From positions 310,001-374,000 of the forward strand of contig CAVQSV010000018.1 in the NCBI GenBank assembly GCA_963716095.1: a DNA stretch of 64,000 bases, written 5' to 3'. Positions 43,469 to 52,893 of this stretch are shown one piece after another. The DNA is from Sva-07 sp963716095. GTDB taxonomy: Bacteria > Actinomycetota > Acidimicrobiia > Acidimicrobiales > Ilumatobacteraceae. The position numbers and the translations under genes were made by a program. The notes below the pieces were generated by a model. That model had not been told where the DNA came from. It did not search any database and saw only the letters and a list, made by a program, of their open reading frames with translations. Every line of letters begins with the position of its first letter. Position 1 is the first letter of the stretch.

Positions 43469-44401
43469 TCAGTGATCGATGGGCACCACCGCGACCGGCC
43501 GATGCACATGGTGCAGCAACCAGGTCGACACCGAGCCCAACAGCGCGGCGCCGACTGCCCCGTGGCCGCGGGCACCGACCACGACCAGGTCGGCCTCTTG
43601 CGCCTGCGCTGCCAACACCGAACGCGGCGTGCCTCGAATGAACTCTCGCCGTACCGTCACGCCGCGGGCGCGAGCTTGGTCGGCAACGGTGTCGACCAGG
43701 TGATCGAAGCGCTCAGCAGCAAGGTCGCTGGCGTCCGGAAAGAAGAACGCATCGGCGCCGACCGCGAGCGGCGTGGCATCCCAGACCCACGCGACGACCA
43801 CGGTGCCACCAGACCCTGCGAAGTCGATCGCCCAGCGCAGCGCCACCATCGAGTTCGGTGAGCCGTCGCACCCGACGAGGATCGTCTCGGCGCGCTTCGG
43901 TTCGACATCACCGGGAATCACGATCGTCGGAACGGATGCGTGGGTGGCGCACTGGGTGCTCGTCGACCCGAGGAGCAACCGGGCGAACCCGCCGCGCCCA
44001 CGACTGCCGATCACGAGCACGGCACTCGACTCGGCCGCCTCGAGCAGCACTTGCGCCGGGCCGCCATGACCGACCGACGCAGTGACAGCGACGTCGGTTC
44101 GTCCGCCGATGGTTCGAGCGACCTCGGCAACGTCGCGTTTCGCCGCGTCGCGCAGTTCGGTTTCGTCGAAGGTCATGGCGGCCGGCGCCGACATCGGATA
44201 CGCCCCGACCACCGGCGTCTGCCACGCCGAGACCAGCGACATCGCCGAGCCACGATCCGACACGTTTTCCACTGCCCACTCGAGCACGTTGGCCGCACAG
44301 TCGGACCCGTCCAGACCCACGACCCAGACACCGCCATCGGACTGGCCGGACGATGGCGAGGTCGACGTCGCTGTCGCCGCTGCATCATCGGTCCTCACCA
44401 T
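43469..44401 (-). CDS. Universal stress protein, tandem UspA domains
   Basis: 310 residues from ATG 44401, preceded by GAAGAGGG; an upstream ATG at 44461 would add 20 residues without a ribosome-binding site. Domain 1: VWVVGLDGSDCAANVLEWAV and VIGSRGRGGFARLLLGSTST. Domain 2: ILVGCDGSPNSMVALRWAID and VVGARGHGAVGAALLGSVST. It heads the operon with the DosR-like regulator, 81 nt downstream. DosR-like box 3 lies 95 nt upstream. Confidence 0.9.
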   Translation of the reverse strand: MVRTDDAAATATSTSPSSGQSDGGVWVVGLDGSDCAANVLEWAVENVSDRGSAMSLVSAWQTPVVGAYPMSAPAAMTFDETELRDAAKRDVAEVARTIGGRTDVAVTASVGHGGPAQVLLEAAESSAVLVIGSRGRGGFARLLLGSTSTQCATHASVPTIVIPGDVEPKRAETILVGCDGSPNSMVALRWAIDFAGSGGTVVVAWVWDATPLAVGADAFFFPDASDLAAERFDHLVDTVADQARARGVTVRREFIRGTPRSVLAAQAQEADLVVVGARGHGAVGAALLGSVSTWLLHHVHRPVAVVPIDH

Positions 44402-44496
44402 GTGGTCACCCTCTTCCGCCGGGACGTCCCCCGGGTCGTGGTTCGACGCACTCACGTCCATTGCCACGATCAAGCCACGTCGTCGGGCCCGATGGC

Positions 44497-44511
44497 AGGG
44501 CCAAAGGTCAC
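44497..44511 (-). promoter_or_regulatory. Candidate DosR-like box 3
   Basis: On the minus strand GTGACCTTTGGCCCT, 96-110 nt upstream of the USP gene that leads the regulator operon. Best match among the five sites, agreeing with the mycobacterial GGGACTWWAGTCCC consensus at about 10 of 14 positions. Confidence 0.55.
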
Positions 44512-44553
44512 GCGAGCATGCTGCGAGCCCACATTGGCCCGACACTGAACCGC

Positions 44554-44569
44554 ATTGACCTTGGCCCCT
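44554..44569 (+). promoter_or_regulatory. Candidate DosR-like box 4
   Basis: ATTGACCTTGGCCCCT, 64 nt before the AhpD-like gene at 44634, in the opposite orientation to box 3. The divergent USP and AhpD/ATPase operons thus have one box each. Confidence 0.5.
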
Positions 44570-44633
44570 GGTCGGAAACACCGCGGAGTCGCGACGATGG
44601 ACTTGCCAATCGCACACGACCTCTGGAGCAGCC

Positions 44634-44981
44634 ATGACCGACGACTTCCCCGCCCTGCGCAACGAACTCCGCCAGGGTTACCGCGACCTGATGAAGGCGA
44701 TCCCCGACCAGATGAAGGGCTTCGGTGACCTGCATCGAGCTGCGGTGGCAGACGGCGCACTTCCGCAGACGACCAAGGAGTTGATGGCGGTGGCGATCGC
44801 CATCTGCACGCAGTGCGACGACTGCATCACGTTGCACATGCACGACGCCCTCCGCGCCGGGGCCACGCCGGAGATGGTGCACGAGACCATCGGGGTGGCA
44901 CTTCTGATGGGTGGAGGCCCCGCATCGACCTACGCAACCCACGCCCTTCGAGCCCTCGAGCAGTTCAGCGTTGACACGTGA
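44634..44981 (+). CDS. AhpD-like / carboxymuconolactone decarboxylase-family protein
   Basis: 115 residues. The helical CMD fold carries AVAIAICTQCDDCITLHMHD, where CDDC is the AhpD-type redox pair and the following His completes the motif. Peroxidase-reductase activity is plausible. It precedes the cation ATPase gene by 7 nt and shares its promoter, which has a DosR-like box. Confidence 0.88.
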   Translation: MTDDFPALRNELRQGYRDLMKAIPDQMKGFGDLHRAAVADGALPQTTKELMAVAIAICTQCDDCITLHMHDALRAGATPEMVHETIGVALLMGGGPASTYATHALRALEQFSVDT

Positions 44982-44988
44982 ACAGCCC

Positions 44989-47784
44989 GTGAGCTGCCCG
45001 TGGGCGCAGACCACGGCAGCGGTCGCCGAAGCGCTCGGCACCGACCTCGACGCGGGCTTGAGCACCTCGGAAGTCGCTCGACGACTCGATGAGATCGGCC
45101 CGAACGAACTCGTTCAGGAGCCGCCGCGAGCCGCCTGGCGACGTCTGCTCGATCAGTTCGTCGACCCGCTCGTCGGGCTGCTCCTTGCCGCAATCGTCGT
45201 GTCGCTGCTCGCCTGGTGGTTCGACGGCGCCGACGAGGCCCCGATCGAAGCCGGTGTGATCGCGGCGATCGTGATTGCCAATGCCCTGCTCGGGTTCTGG
45301 CAGGAGCGCAAGGCCGAACGTGCAGTCGACGCACTTCGCGACCTCACGGCGAGTCAGGTGCGTGTGATCCGAGACAACCGAGTCGAGTCGGTCACCAGCA
45401 CTGCGCTCGTTCCGGGCGACGTGGTGCTGTTCGCCGAAGGCGACATGGTCGGCGCCGACTGCCGCATCACCGACAGCGCATCGCTGCAGATCGCCGAAGC
45501 TGCGCTGACCGGAGAGTCGATGCCGGTCGCCAAGGCGATTGCATTGGTCGCACGAGACAGCGATCTCGGCGACCGCAGCAACATGGCCTACAACGGCACT
45601 GCGGTGGTGCGAGGACGCGGGCGGGGCGTGGTCGTCGCCACGTCGATGGACACCGAGATCGGGCGAATCGCTGCGCTGCTCGGCGGCGCAAGCGAGGAGC
45701 GAACACCGCTGCAGCAGCAGATCGCCTGGTTGGGCAAAGCGCTCGGGATCACCGTCGTCGTGCTGGCAGCCGTGGTCGTCGCGGCCATTCTCGTCGCATC
45801 GCCGATCTCCGGGGCAGCCGATGTGATCGACGCGCTGTTGGTCGGCGTGTCACTTGCCGTCGCAGCAGTGCCAGAGGGTTTGCCGGCCATCTTGTCGGTG
45901 GTGTTGGCGCTGGGCGTCCAACGAATGGCTTCGCAGCGGGCGATCGTGAAGCGCCTGTCGTCCGTGGAAACCCTGGGATCCGCGTCCGTGATCTGCACCG
46001 ACAAGACCGGCACGCTGACCCGCAACGAGATGACGATCGTCAAGGTGGTGACACCCTCGATCGAGGTCGACGTCACCGGGATCGGCTACGAGCCGGTCGG
46101 CGAGGTGCGAGCGCACGGTCGGCCGCTGCACGACGAGGCGCTCCGGCGCGAGGTCGAGCTGGTGCTCGAAGGTGGCAGCCTCGCCAACGACGCCACCCTG
46201 CGAGCCGACGGCGATCGTTGGGAGGTGCTCGGCGATCCGACCGAAGCAGCGTTCCTGGTCGCCGAGCGCAAGCTCGGGCTGACCGCCGCCCGTTCGGCTC
46301 GTTTCGAGCGTGTTGCCGAGGTCCCGTTCACGTCCGAGCGCAAGTTGATGACGACCGTCGATCTCGACAGTGAGGCCGAACACCAACCACACCACCACGA
46401 CCGACGGGAGTTCGTGCTCGTCACCAAGGGCGCACCTGATGTCCTGCTCGGCCGGTGCAGCCACGAACGGGTCGGCGGCGACGTCATCGAGCTCACCGAC
46501 GAGCGACGGGACGCGATTCAGAGCGACGTCGAACGGCTCGCCGACGACGCGCTTCGCACGTTGGCCGTCGCCTATCGTCGACTCGACGAGGTCGGCGTCG
46601 ACGTCGATGAGTCCCTCGAGCACGGTCTCGTCCATCTCGGTGTCGTCGGCATCGTCGACCCGCCGAGGCCCGAGGTGATCGACGCCGTCGCCGATGCGCA
46701 GCGTGCCGGCATCCGTGTGATCATGATCACTGGGGACCATCCGCGTACCGCAGCTCGTATCGGACAGCAGCTCGGCATCGAGGAGCCGAGCCGGCACCGT
46801 TCGGGGGTGACGGGCGCTGAGCTCGCCGGACTCGACGACCATCAGTTCGCCGATGCCGTCCGGCAGCGTTCGATCTTCGCACGGGTGTCGCCCGAACAGA
46901 AGCTCCGCATCGTCGAAGCACTCCAGCACGACGACCGGATCGTCGCGATGACCGGCGACGGCGTCAACGACGCTCCAGCGCTCCGCCAAGCCGAGATCGG
47001 TGTGGCGATGGGGATCAACGGCACCGAGGTCTCGAAAGAGGCCTCCGACATGATCCTCGCCGACGACAACTTCGCGACCATCCTCAGCGCCGTGCGCGAG
47101 GGGCGCGAGATCTTCTCCGACATCCGCAAGTTCCTTCGTTACCTCCTCGCCTCGAATGCCGGAGAGGTGCTCGTGATGTTCGTGGGCGTGCTCGCGGCGG
47201 GGGCCATCGGACTTGCCGACGCGACCGGCGCCGACGGGTTGACCGTGCCGCTGCTCGCAACGCAGATCCTGTGGATCAACCTGGTGACCGACAGTGCGCT
47301 GGCGCTCGCACTCGGGGTCGATCCGGCAGTGGAGGACGTCATGGACGACCCTCCACGCGGGGTCGACGACCGGATCGTCGACGGCCCGATGGTCGCCACG
47401 ATCGCTCTGATCGGCGCGACGACGGCCATCGTCGGACTGATCGCCCTCGACCTCGAACTGCCCGGCGGCCTGCTCGGCGGAGCGGGCACGATCGAGTCGG
47501 CCCGCACGATGGTGTTCACCACGGTCGTGCTCGCACAGATCTTCAACGCGTTCAACGCACGGTCGGACACGGTGAGCGCCTTCGTCCGGCCGTTCGACAA
47601 TCGCCTGCTGTGGGGCGCTGCCGTCCTGACGCTGGTGTCCCAGCTGGCCGTCGTGCACCTCCCACCGCTCCAGCGCGCCTTCGACACCGAAGCACTCGAC
47701 GCGACCCAGTGGCTGATCTGCACCGGCCTCGCATCCGCGGTGCTCTGGGTCGACGAGATCCGCAAGCTGGCCCATCGGCGCTGA
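44989..47784 (+). CDS. P-type cation-transporting ATPase, CtpF / Ca2+-ATPase-like (P2 type)
   Basis: 931 residues. N-terminal cation-ATPase domain, ten membrane helices, actuator TGES (AALTGESMPV), phosphorylated D338 in ICTDKTGTLTRNEM, GDGVNDAPALRQAE in the P domain, and the ion-site segment AAVPEGLPAILSVVLALGVQ in M4, as in Ca2+ pumps. Mycobacterial ctpF, a DosR regulon member, is of this kind. The GTG at 44989 is preferred; TTG 44971 is also in frame. Exported ion is probably Ca2+; Mn2+ or Na+ cannot be excluded. Confidence 0.92.
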   Translation: MSCPWAQTTAAVAEALGTDLDAGLSTSEVARRLDEIGPNELVQEPPRAAWRRLLDQFVDPLVGLLLAAIVVSLLAWWFDGADEAPIEAGVIAAIVIANALLGFWQERKAERAVDALRDLTASQVRVIRDNRVESVTSTALVPGDVVLFAEGDMVGADCRITDSASLQIAEAALTGESMPVAKAIALVARDSDLGDRSNMAYNGTAVVRGRGRGVVVATSMDTEIGRIAALLGGASEERTPLQQQIAWLGKALGITVVVLAAVVVAAILVASPISGAADVIDALLVGVSLAVAAVPEGLPAILSVVLALGVQRMASQRAIVKRLSSVETLGSASVICTDKTGTLTRNEMTIVKVVTPSIEVDVTGIGYEPVGEVRAHGRPLHDEALRREVELVLEGGSLANDATLRADGDRWEVLGDPTEAAFLVAERKLGLTAARSARFERVAEVPFTSERKLMTTVDLDSEAEHQPHHHDRREFVLVTKGAPDVLLGRCSHERVGGDVIELTDERRDAIQSDVERLADDALRTLAVAYRRLDEVGVDVDESLEHGLVHLGVVGIVDPPRPEVIDAVADAQRAGIRVIMITGDHPRTAARIGQQLGIEEPSRHRSGVTGAELAGLDDHQFADAVRQRSIFARVSPEQKLRIVEALQHDDRIVAMTGDGVNDAPALRQAEIGVAMGINGTEVSKEASDMILADDNFATILSAVREGREIFSDIRKFLRYLLASNAGEVLVMFVGVLAAGAIGLADATGADGLTVPLLATQILWINLVTDSALALALGVDPAVEDVMDDPPRGVDDRIVDGPMVATIALIGATTAIVGLIALDLELPGGLLGGAGTIESARTMVFTTVVLAQIFNAFNARSDTVSAFVRPFDNRLLWGAAVLTLVSQLAVVHLPPLQRAFDTEALDATQWLICTGLASAVLWVDEIRKLAHRR

Positions 47785-47806
47785 CCTCCGCCCGCGGCAC
47801 GAGCTG

Positions 47807-47827
47807 TTGACCTTCGTCTCTGGTCCT
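47807..47827 (+). promoter_or_regulatory. Candidate DosR-like box 5
   Basis: Starts TTGACCTTCGTCTCTGG and ends TCCT, 26 nt before the acyl-CoA synthetase gene. The first half matches boxes 3 and 4, the second half is weak. It would place the pyruvate dehydrogenase operon in the same regulon. Confidence 0.35.
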
Positions 47828-47853
47828 GAGGTGGGCAGAGGGGTTCTACTCGA

Positions 47854-49671
47854 ATGGTGAGGTTCACACATCGCGACCCCTGGCTCGTCGACTACGACGC
47901 AGCGGTGGCTTCGTTCGACTGGAACGAAGCGTGGGCCGATCTGCGAGACGACGGCGTTGGCGGCCGACCCGACAGCGTCAACATCGCCGACCTCGCAGTC
48001 GACCGCCACGTCCGCAACGGCAACGGCGAACGGGTCGCTCTGCGGTTCATCGGGCGAGAGCGTGTCGACATCGACGACCCGGTCGACATCACCTACGCAC
48101 GGCTGGGCCGGCACACGAACCGGTTCGCCGACGCCATGCAACGCCGAGGCTTCGGGCCCGGCACCGGGGTGGCCACGCTCGCTGGGCGCATCCCCGACCT
48201 GTACGTCGCTGCGCTCGGCACGATGAAGGCCCACGGCGTCTTCACGCCGCTGTTCTCCGCGTTCGGGCCCGACCCCATCGCTCAGCGGATGAACCTGGGA
48301 CGCATCAAGATCCTGGTGACCACACCGCTGCTCTACCGACGCAAGGTGGCACCGATCCTCGACCGGTTGGTGCACCTCGAACTGGTGCTGGTCTGCGGCA
48401 GCACCGAGGACGAGATCGGCACGAACCGCTCCGATGGCACCGATGTGCTGGTGATGTCGTTCGGCGCCTTCCTCACCGAGGGACGCGACAGCTTCACCAC
48501 CGAGCCGACCGACCCGGAGACCCCGGCGCTGCTCCACTTCACGAGCGGCACGACGGGGCAACCCAAGGGCGCCGTCCACGTCCACGGCGCGGTCGTGACC
48601 CATCACGTCACCGGCCGTCTCGTGCTCGATCTGCACGAGGGTGACACGTTCTGGTGCACCGCCGATCCGGGGTGGGTCACCGGGACCTCCTACGGCATCA
48701 TCGCCCCGCTGACCAACGGTGTCACCAGCATCGTCGACGAAGCAGAGTTCGACGCCGAACGCTGGTATCGGATCCTCGAGCATCACGCGGTCGACGTGTT
48801 CTACACCGCGCCGACGGCGATCCGTATGCTCCAACGCGCTGGTGACGAGCTCGCAGCCGGCGCCGATCTCTCGCAGCTGCGATTGGTGGCCAGCGTCGGC
48901 GAGCCGCTCGACGCCGAGGCGGTCCACTGGTGCGAGCGGACGTTCGGCGTCCCGGTGATCGACACCTGGTGGCAGACCGAGACGGGCGGCATCATGATCT
49001 CCAACCACCGCTCGCAGCCGGTACGAGCCGGTTCGATGGGCCGGCCGCTCCCGGGAGTCGAGGTGGCACTGATCGAGCGTGACCCTGCCGGCAACGTCGT
49101 GGTAGATCGAGACGGCACTCCCGTGATGGTCGAGGATCCGGAGCGGTCGGGCGAGCTGGCGTTGGCTGCCGGATGGCCGTCGATGTTCCGCACCTACCTC
49201 GATCAGGAGGAGCGATACCAGCGGGCGTTCGTCGACGGCTGGTATCTGACCGGCGATCTGGCTCGCCGCGACGCCGACGGCTACTACTGGTTCGTCGGGC
49301 GTGGCGACGACGTGATCAAGACCTCGGGCCATCTGATCGGACCGTTCGAGGTCGAGTCGGCCCTGAACGAGCACCCGGCAGTCGCCGAGACCGGTGTGAT
49401 CGGCAAGCCCGACCCCACCGCGGGCACGATCGTGAAGGCGTTCGTGGTGCTCGCCAACGGCCGCGATCCCACCGACGAGCTGCGACGCGAGCTGCTCGGC
49501 CACGCCCGCTCCCGGCTCGGCGCTGCGGTGGCCCCTCGCGAGATCGAGTTCGTCGACGATCTCCCGCACACGCGCAGCGGCAAGATCATGCGTCGGGTGC
49601 TGAAGGCCCGCGAACTCGGCGAGGACGAAGGCGACACGTCGACGCTCGAACGGCCGGAGGCACATCCATGA
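47854..49671 (+). CDS. Acetyl-CoA synthetase-like AMP-forming ligase
   Basis: 605 residues. ALLHFTSGTTGQPKGAVHVH is the P-loop, VIDTWWQTETGGIMISNH the ACS-type A5 motif, WYLTGDLARRDADGYYWFVG and RGDDVIKTSGHLIGPFEVES the hinge, and PHTRSGKIMRRVLKARE holds the catalytic Lys. The W in TWWQTE is typical of acetyl/propionyl-CoA synthetases. It is somewhat shorter than AcsA (about 650). It is the first gene of a unit with PDH subunits; its stop overlaps the E1-alpha ATG. Confidence 0.9.
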   Translation: MVRFTHRDPWLVDYDAAVASFDWNEAWADLRDDGVGGRPDSVNIADLAVDRHVRNGNGERVALRFIGRERVDIDDPVDITYARLGRHTNRFADAMQRRGFGPGTGVATLAGRIPDLYVAALGTMKAHGVFTPLFSAFGPDPIAQRMNLGRIKILVTTPLLYRRKVAPILDRLVHLELVLVCGSTEDEIGTNRSDGTDVLVMSFGAFLTEGRDSFTTEPTDPETPALLHFTSGTTGQPKGAVHVHGAVVTHHVTGRLVLDLHEGDTFWCTADPGWVTGTSYGIIAPLTNGVTSIVDEAEFDAERWYRILEHHAVDVFYTAPTAIRMLQRAGDELAAGADLSQLRLVASVGEPLDAEAVHWCERTFGVPVIDTWWQTETGGIMISNHRSQPVRAGSMGRPLPGVEVALIERDPAGNVVVDRDGTPVMVEDPERSGELALAAGWPSMFRTYLDQEERYQRAFVDGWYLTGDLARRDADGYYWFVGRGDDVIKTSGHLIGPFEVESALNEHPAVAETGVIGKPDPTAGTIVKAFVVLANGRDPTDELRRELLGHARSRLGAAVAPREIEFVDDLPHTRSGKIMRRVLKARELGEDEGDTSTLERPEAHP

Positions 49672-50687
49672 CGAACGACCACGGACTACAGCGAGGCCTT
49701 CTCGCCGACATGATCCGAATCCGTGTGTTCGAAGAGCGGTGCGCCGAGCTCTACGGCGAGTCGAAGATCCGGGGCTTCCTGCACCTCTACATCGGCGAGG
49801 AAGCCGTCGCTGCCGGCGTGATGAGCTGTCTGCAGCCGGACGACTCGGTGCTCGCCACGTACCGCGAGCACGGGCACGCACTCCTCCGGGGCGTGTCGGC
49901 CGAGTCGATCATGGCGGAGATGTTCGGCAAGGCGACGGGCTGCTCGGGCGGGCGCGGCGGGTCGATGCACCTCTTCGACGCCGCGACCCGTTTCTACGGT
50001 GGCAATGCGATCGTCGGCGGCCATCTGCCGGTCGCCGTCGGCCTCGGGCTCGCCGACCGGATGCTCGGGCGCAGCGAGGCGGTGACCGTCTGCTTCTTCG
50101 GCGAGGGGGCGATGGCCGAAGGCGAGTTCCACGAGGCGATGAACCTGGCTGCGCTGTGGAGCGTGCCGGTGCTGTTCTGCTGCGAGAACAACCGCTATGC
50201 GATGGGGACCTCGCTGGAGTCGAGCGAGTCGCAGGTCGAACTCACGCTCAAGGCGGCGAGCTACGAGATCCCGGCCTGGAGCGTCGACGGCATGGACGTG
50301 ATGGACGTGCACCGCGCGGCCACGAAGGCGCTGACGGCGATCCGGGCAGGAGGCGGCCCGATGTTCCTCGAATTCCGGACCTATCGATTCCGGGCCCATT
50401 CGATGTTCGATCCCGACCTGTACCGCGATCCCGACGAGATCGAGCGCTGGAAACAGCGCGATCCGATCTCGACGTTCGCCGATCACCTGCGCGCCGGCCA
50501 GGCGCTCACGAGCGACGAACTCGACGCGATGTGGACGGCCGCTCGGGACGAAACCGAAGCGGCCGTCGCTGCAGCCGAGGCCGCCCCGTTCGAACCGGTC
50601 GACACACTCCTCGACCATGTCACCCGCACGGTTCCCACTGCCCGGGGCACGGGGAACCGCGATGCGCTCGAGGAGGTGTGGCCATGA
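49668..50687 (+). CDS. pdhA: Pyruvate/2-oxoacid dehydrogenase E1 component, alpha subunit
   Basis: 339 residues. Thiamine diphosphate binding is shown by FFGEGAMAEGEFHEAMNLAA ... ENNRYAMGT, and the phosphorylation-loop region by RFRAHSMFDPDLYR. YREHGHALLRG and GKATGCSGGRGGSMHLF are E1-alpha signatures. Overlaps neighbours by ATGA on both sides. The last 25 codons contain a REP palindrome read in frame (VPTARGTGN), so its C-terminus has been altered by repeat insertion. Pyruvate is the likely substrate; acetoin is an alternative. Confidence 0.92.
   Translation: MTNDHGLQRGLLADMIRIRVFEERCAELYGESKIRGFLHLYIGEEAVAAGVMSCLQPDDSVLATYREHGHALLRGVSAESIMAEMFGKATGCSGGRGGSMHLFDAATRFYGGNAIVGGHLPVAVGLGLADRMLGRSEAVTVCFFGEGAMAEGEFHEAMNLAALWSVPVLFCCENNRYAMGTSLESSESQVELTLKAASYEIPAWSVDGMDVMDVHRAATKALTAIRAGGGPMFLEFRTYRFRAHSMFDPDLYRDPDEIERWKQRDPISTFADHLRAGQALTSDELDAMWTAARDETEAAVAAAEAAPFEPVDTLLDHVTRTVPTARGTGNRDALEEVWP
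50630..50658 (+). repeat. REP-like palindrome copy E, inside the E1-alpha coding sequence
   Basis: Starts GGTTCCCACTGCCC and ends GGGCACGGGGAACC, nearly identical to copy C at 2779 (two differences: A for G and G for T). It is read in frame near the end of pdhA and lies 48 kb from the transposase gene, so the family is dispersed. Confidence 0.8.
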
Positions 50688-51676
50688 GCGACTCGACGCT
50701 GATCACCTACCGCGAAGCGATGCACGATGCGCTGCGCGAGGCACTCGCCACCGACGAGCGGGTGTTCATCATGGGCGAGGACGTCGCCGACTACGGCGGC
50801 ACGTACGCAGTCACCAAGGGACTGCACGAGGAGTTCGGTCGCGACCGAGTGCGGAACACGCCGCTGTCGGAGTCGGGCTTCGTCGGTGCCGGAATCGGCG
50901 CAGCGCTCGGCGGCCTGCGTCCGATCGTCGAGATCATGACGGTCAACTTCAGCCTGCTGGCGCTCGACCAACTGGTGAACACCGCAGCGACGCTGTTGCA
51001 CATGTCGGGCGGTCAGTTCAACGTGCCGCTGGTGGTCCGCACCACCACCGGCGCCGGCCGTCAGCTCGCGGCCCAGCACTCGCACAGCCTCGAAGGCTGG
51101 TTCGCCCACGTCCCGGGCCTGAAGGTCATCGCACCCGCAACACCGGCCGATGCGAGGTGGATGCTGCCGACGGCGCTGGCCGACCCGAACCCGGTGATCA
51201 TCTTCGAGCACTCCGGCCTCTACAACGAGCGCGGACCCGTCGATCCCGACGGCGGGCCCGTCGACATCGACCGCGCCGCGGTCCGTCGCAGCGGCGAGCA
51301 CCTGACGATCATCGCCTGGGCGGGCATGGCACCCAAGGCGATCGCCGCCGCAGTCCAGCTCGACGACAGCGGCGTCTCTGCCGAGGTCATCGATCTGCGA
51401 TCGTTGCGCCCGATCGACCTGCCCACGATCGCCGAATCCGTCCAACGCACACATCGTGCGCTCGTCGTCGACGAAGGTTGGCGCACCGGCGGCCTCAGCG
51501 CCGAGATCGCTGCGGCGATCACCGAGACGTGCTTCTGGACCCTCGACGGACCGGTCGCCCGCCTCGCCGCTGCAGAGGTGCCGATCCCCTACGCGAAGCA
51601 CCTCGAGACTGCTGCGATCCCACAAGTGGCCGACATCGTTGCCGGCGCTCGTCGACTGGTCGGCGCCGGACCATGA
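50684..51676 (+). CDS. pdhB: Pyruvate/2-oxoacid dehydrogenase E1 component, beta subunit
   Basis: 330 residues. VFIMGEDVADYGGTYAVTKG, RVRNTPLSESGFVGAGIGAA, LRPIVEIMTVNFSLLALDQL and RTTTGAGRQLAAQHSHSLEG are E1-beta signatures; the HSHSLE segment holds the catalytic His. ALVVDEGWRTGGLSAEIAA lies in the C-terminal domain that binds E2. Translationally coupled to both neighbours (ATGA). Confidence 0.94.
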   Translation: MSDSTLITYREAMHDALREALATDERVFIMGEDVADYGGTYAVTKGLHEEFGRDRVRNTPLSESGFVGAGIGAALGGLRPIVEIMTVNFSLLALDQLVNTAATLLHMSGGQFNVPLVVRTTTGAGRQLAAQHSHSLEGWFAHVPGLKVIAPATPADARWMLPTALADPNPVIIFEHSGLYNERGPVDPDGGPVDIDRAAVRRSGEHLTIIAWAGMAPKAIAAAVQLDDSGVSAEVIDLRSLRPIDLPTIAESVQRTHRALVVDEGWRTGGLSAEIAAAITETCFWTLDGPVARLAAAEVPIPYAKHLETAAIPQVADIVAGARRLVGAGP

Positions 51677-52893
51677 CTGCACCACGCGGCGAGACGTTCG
51701 AGTACGCGATGCCGTCGCTCGGCGCCGACATGGACGAAGGGCGCGTCATCGAGTGGCGCGTCGCCCGGGGCGACACCGTCCATCGAGGCGATCTGGTTGC
51801 CGTCGTCGAGACCGAGAAGTCGGACATCGACATCGAGATCTGGCATGACGGCATCATCGACGAGTTCCTGGTCGACGTCGGCCAACTCGTCGATGTCGGC
51901 ACCCCGATCGCCCGGCTTCGAACCATCGACAGCGAGCAGCCGCCGGCACCGTCACCAGCATCGGCATCGGCATCGGCACCGGCACCGGCACCGGCACCGC
52001 GAGTGCCCACATTCGCGCCGCCCAGCACCGCTGCTGTTGCGCCGCCCATCGCAGCAACCGGGACTCGGGTGCCAGCGTCACCGCTGGCGCGTCGGCTCGC
52101 GGCCGATCGTGGCCTCGACCTCGCCGGCCTGCACGGCACGGGACCCGGCGGGGCCGTGATCGAGGCGGACGTCGTCGCTGCCTCGTCGACTCCGGCCCCG
52201 TCGAGCCGGGTCGACACAACGAAACGCTCGACCGACACGATGCGCACGCTGATCGCCGAACGCATGACCACGGCGAACCGCGAGATCCCGCACTATCACC
52301 TCGCACGCGACCTCGACCTCGAGCCGCTCGACTCGTGGCTGGCCGAACACAACAGCGATCGGCCGATCGGCGAACGAATCCTGCCAGCCGCCTGCTTCAT
52401 TCGAGCTGTCGCTCTCGCAGCGGCGAGTCACCCTGAGCTCAACGGATGGTGGATCGATGGCCGATTCGAGCCTGCCGACTCGGTCAACGTGGCCATGGCG
52501 ATCTCGCTGCGACGCGGTGGGCTCGTCACCCCGCACATCGAGCGGGCTGACGAACGCTCACTCGACGAGGTCATGGCAGCGCTCACCGAACGCGTGGCGG
52601 CAGCACGAACCGGCAACCTCCGATCGAGCTGGATGACGGGAGCGAGCATCACGATCACTCACCTCGGCGACACCGGGGCGGACCTCGTGCACGGTGTGAT
52701 CTCACCACCACAGGTGGCGTTGGTCGGGTTCGGCCGCTCGCTGGCCCGCCCCTGGGTGATCGACGACACCATCGTCGTTCGACCGATCGCCACCGCCACC
52801 CTCGCCGCCGATCACCGCGCCACCGACGGGGCGATCGGGAGCCGATTCCTCGCCACACTCGCCGCACTCACCGACCATCCGGAGGACCTGTGA
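51673..52893 (+). CDS. pdhC: Dihydrolipoamide acyltransferase (E2) of the 2-oxoacid dehydrogenase complex
   Basis: 406 residues. One lipoyl domain (VAVVETEKSDIDIEI, lipoylated K49), an Ala/Pro linker encoded by a GCATCG/GCACCG microsatellite, a peripheral-subunit-binding domain (VPASPLARRLAADRGLDLAG, GTGPGGAVIEADV), and a catalytic domain ending ATLAADHRATDGAIGSRFLA with the active His-Asp. It would transfer acetyl from E1 to CoA. E3 (lipoamide dehydrogenase) is not in this operon and must come from elsewhere. Confidence 0.93.
   Translation: MTAPRGETFEYAMPSLGADMDEGRVIEWRVARGDTVHRGDLVAVVETEKSDIDIEIWHDGIIDEFLVDVGQLVDVGTPIARLRTIDSEQPPAPSPASASASAPAPAPAPRVPTFAPPSTAAVAPPIAATGTRVPASPLARRLAADRGLDLAGLHGTGPGGAVIEADVVAASSTPAPSSRVDTTKRSTDTMRTLIAERMTTANREIPHYHLARDLDLEPLDSWLAEHNSDRPIGERILPAACFIRAVALAAASHPELNGWWIDGRFEPADSVNVAMAISLRRGGLVTPHIERADERSLDEVMAALTERVAAARTGNLRSSWMTGASITITHLGDTGADLVHGVISPPQVALVGFGRSLARPWVIDDTIVVRPIATATLAADHRATDGAIGSRFLATLAALTDHPEDL

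Noticed and set aside
45850..49881. A 1343-codon open frame on the minus strand
   Set aside because: It is antisense to the cation ATPase and acyl-CoA synthetase genes, has no recognisable domain and its composition is that of the reverse frame of GC-rich genes.
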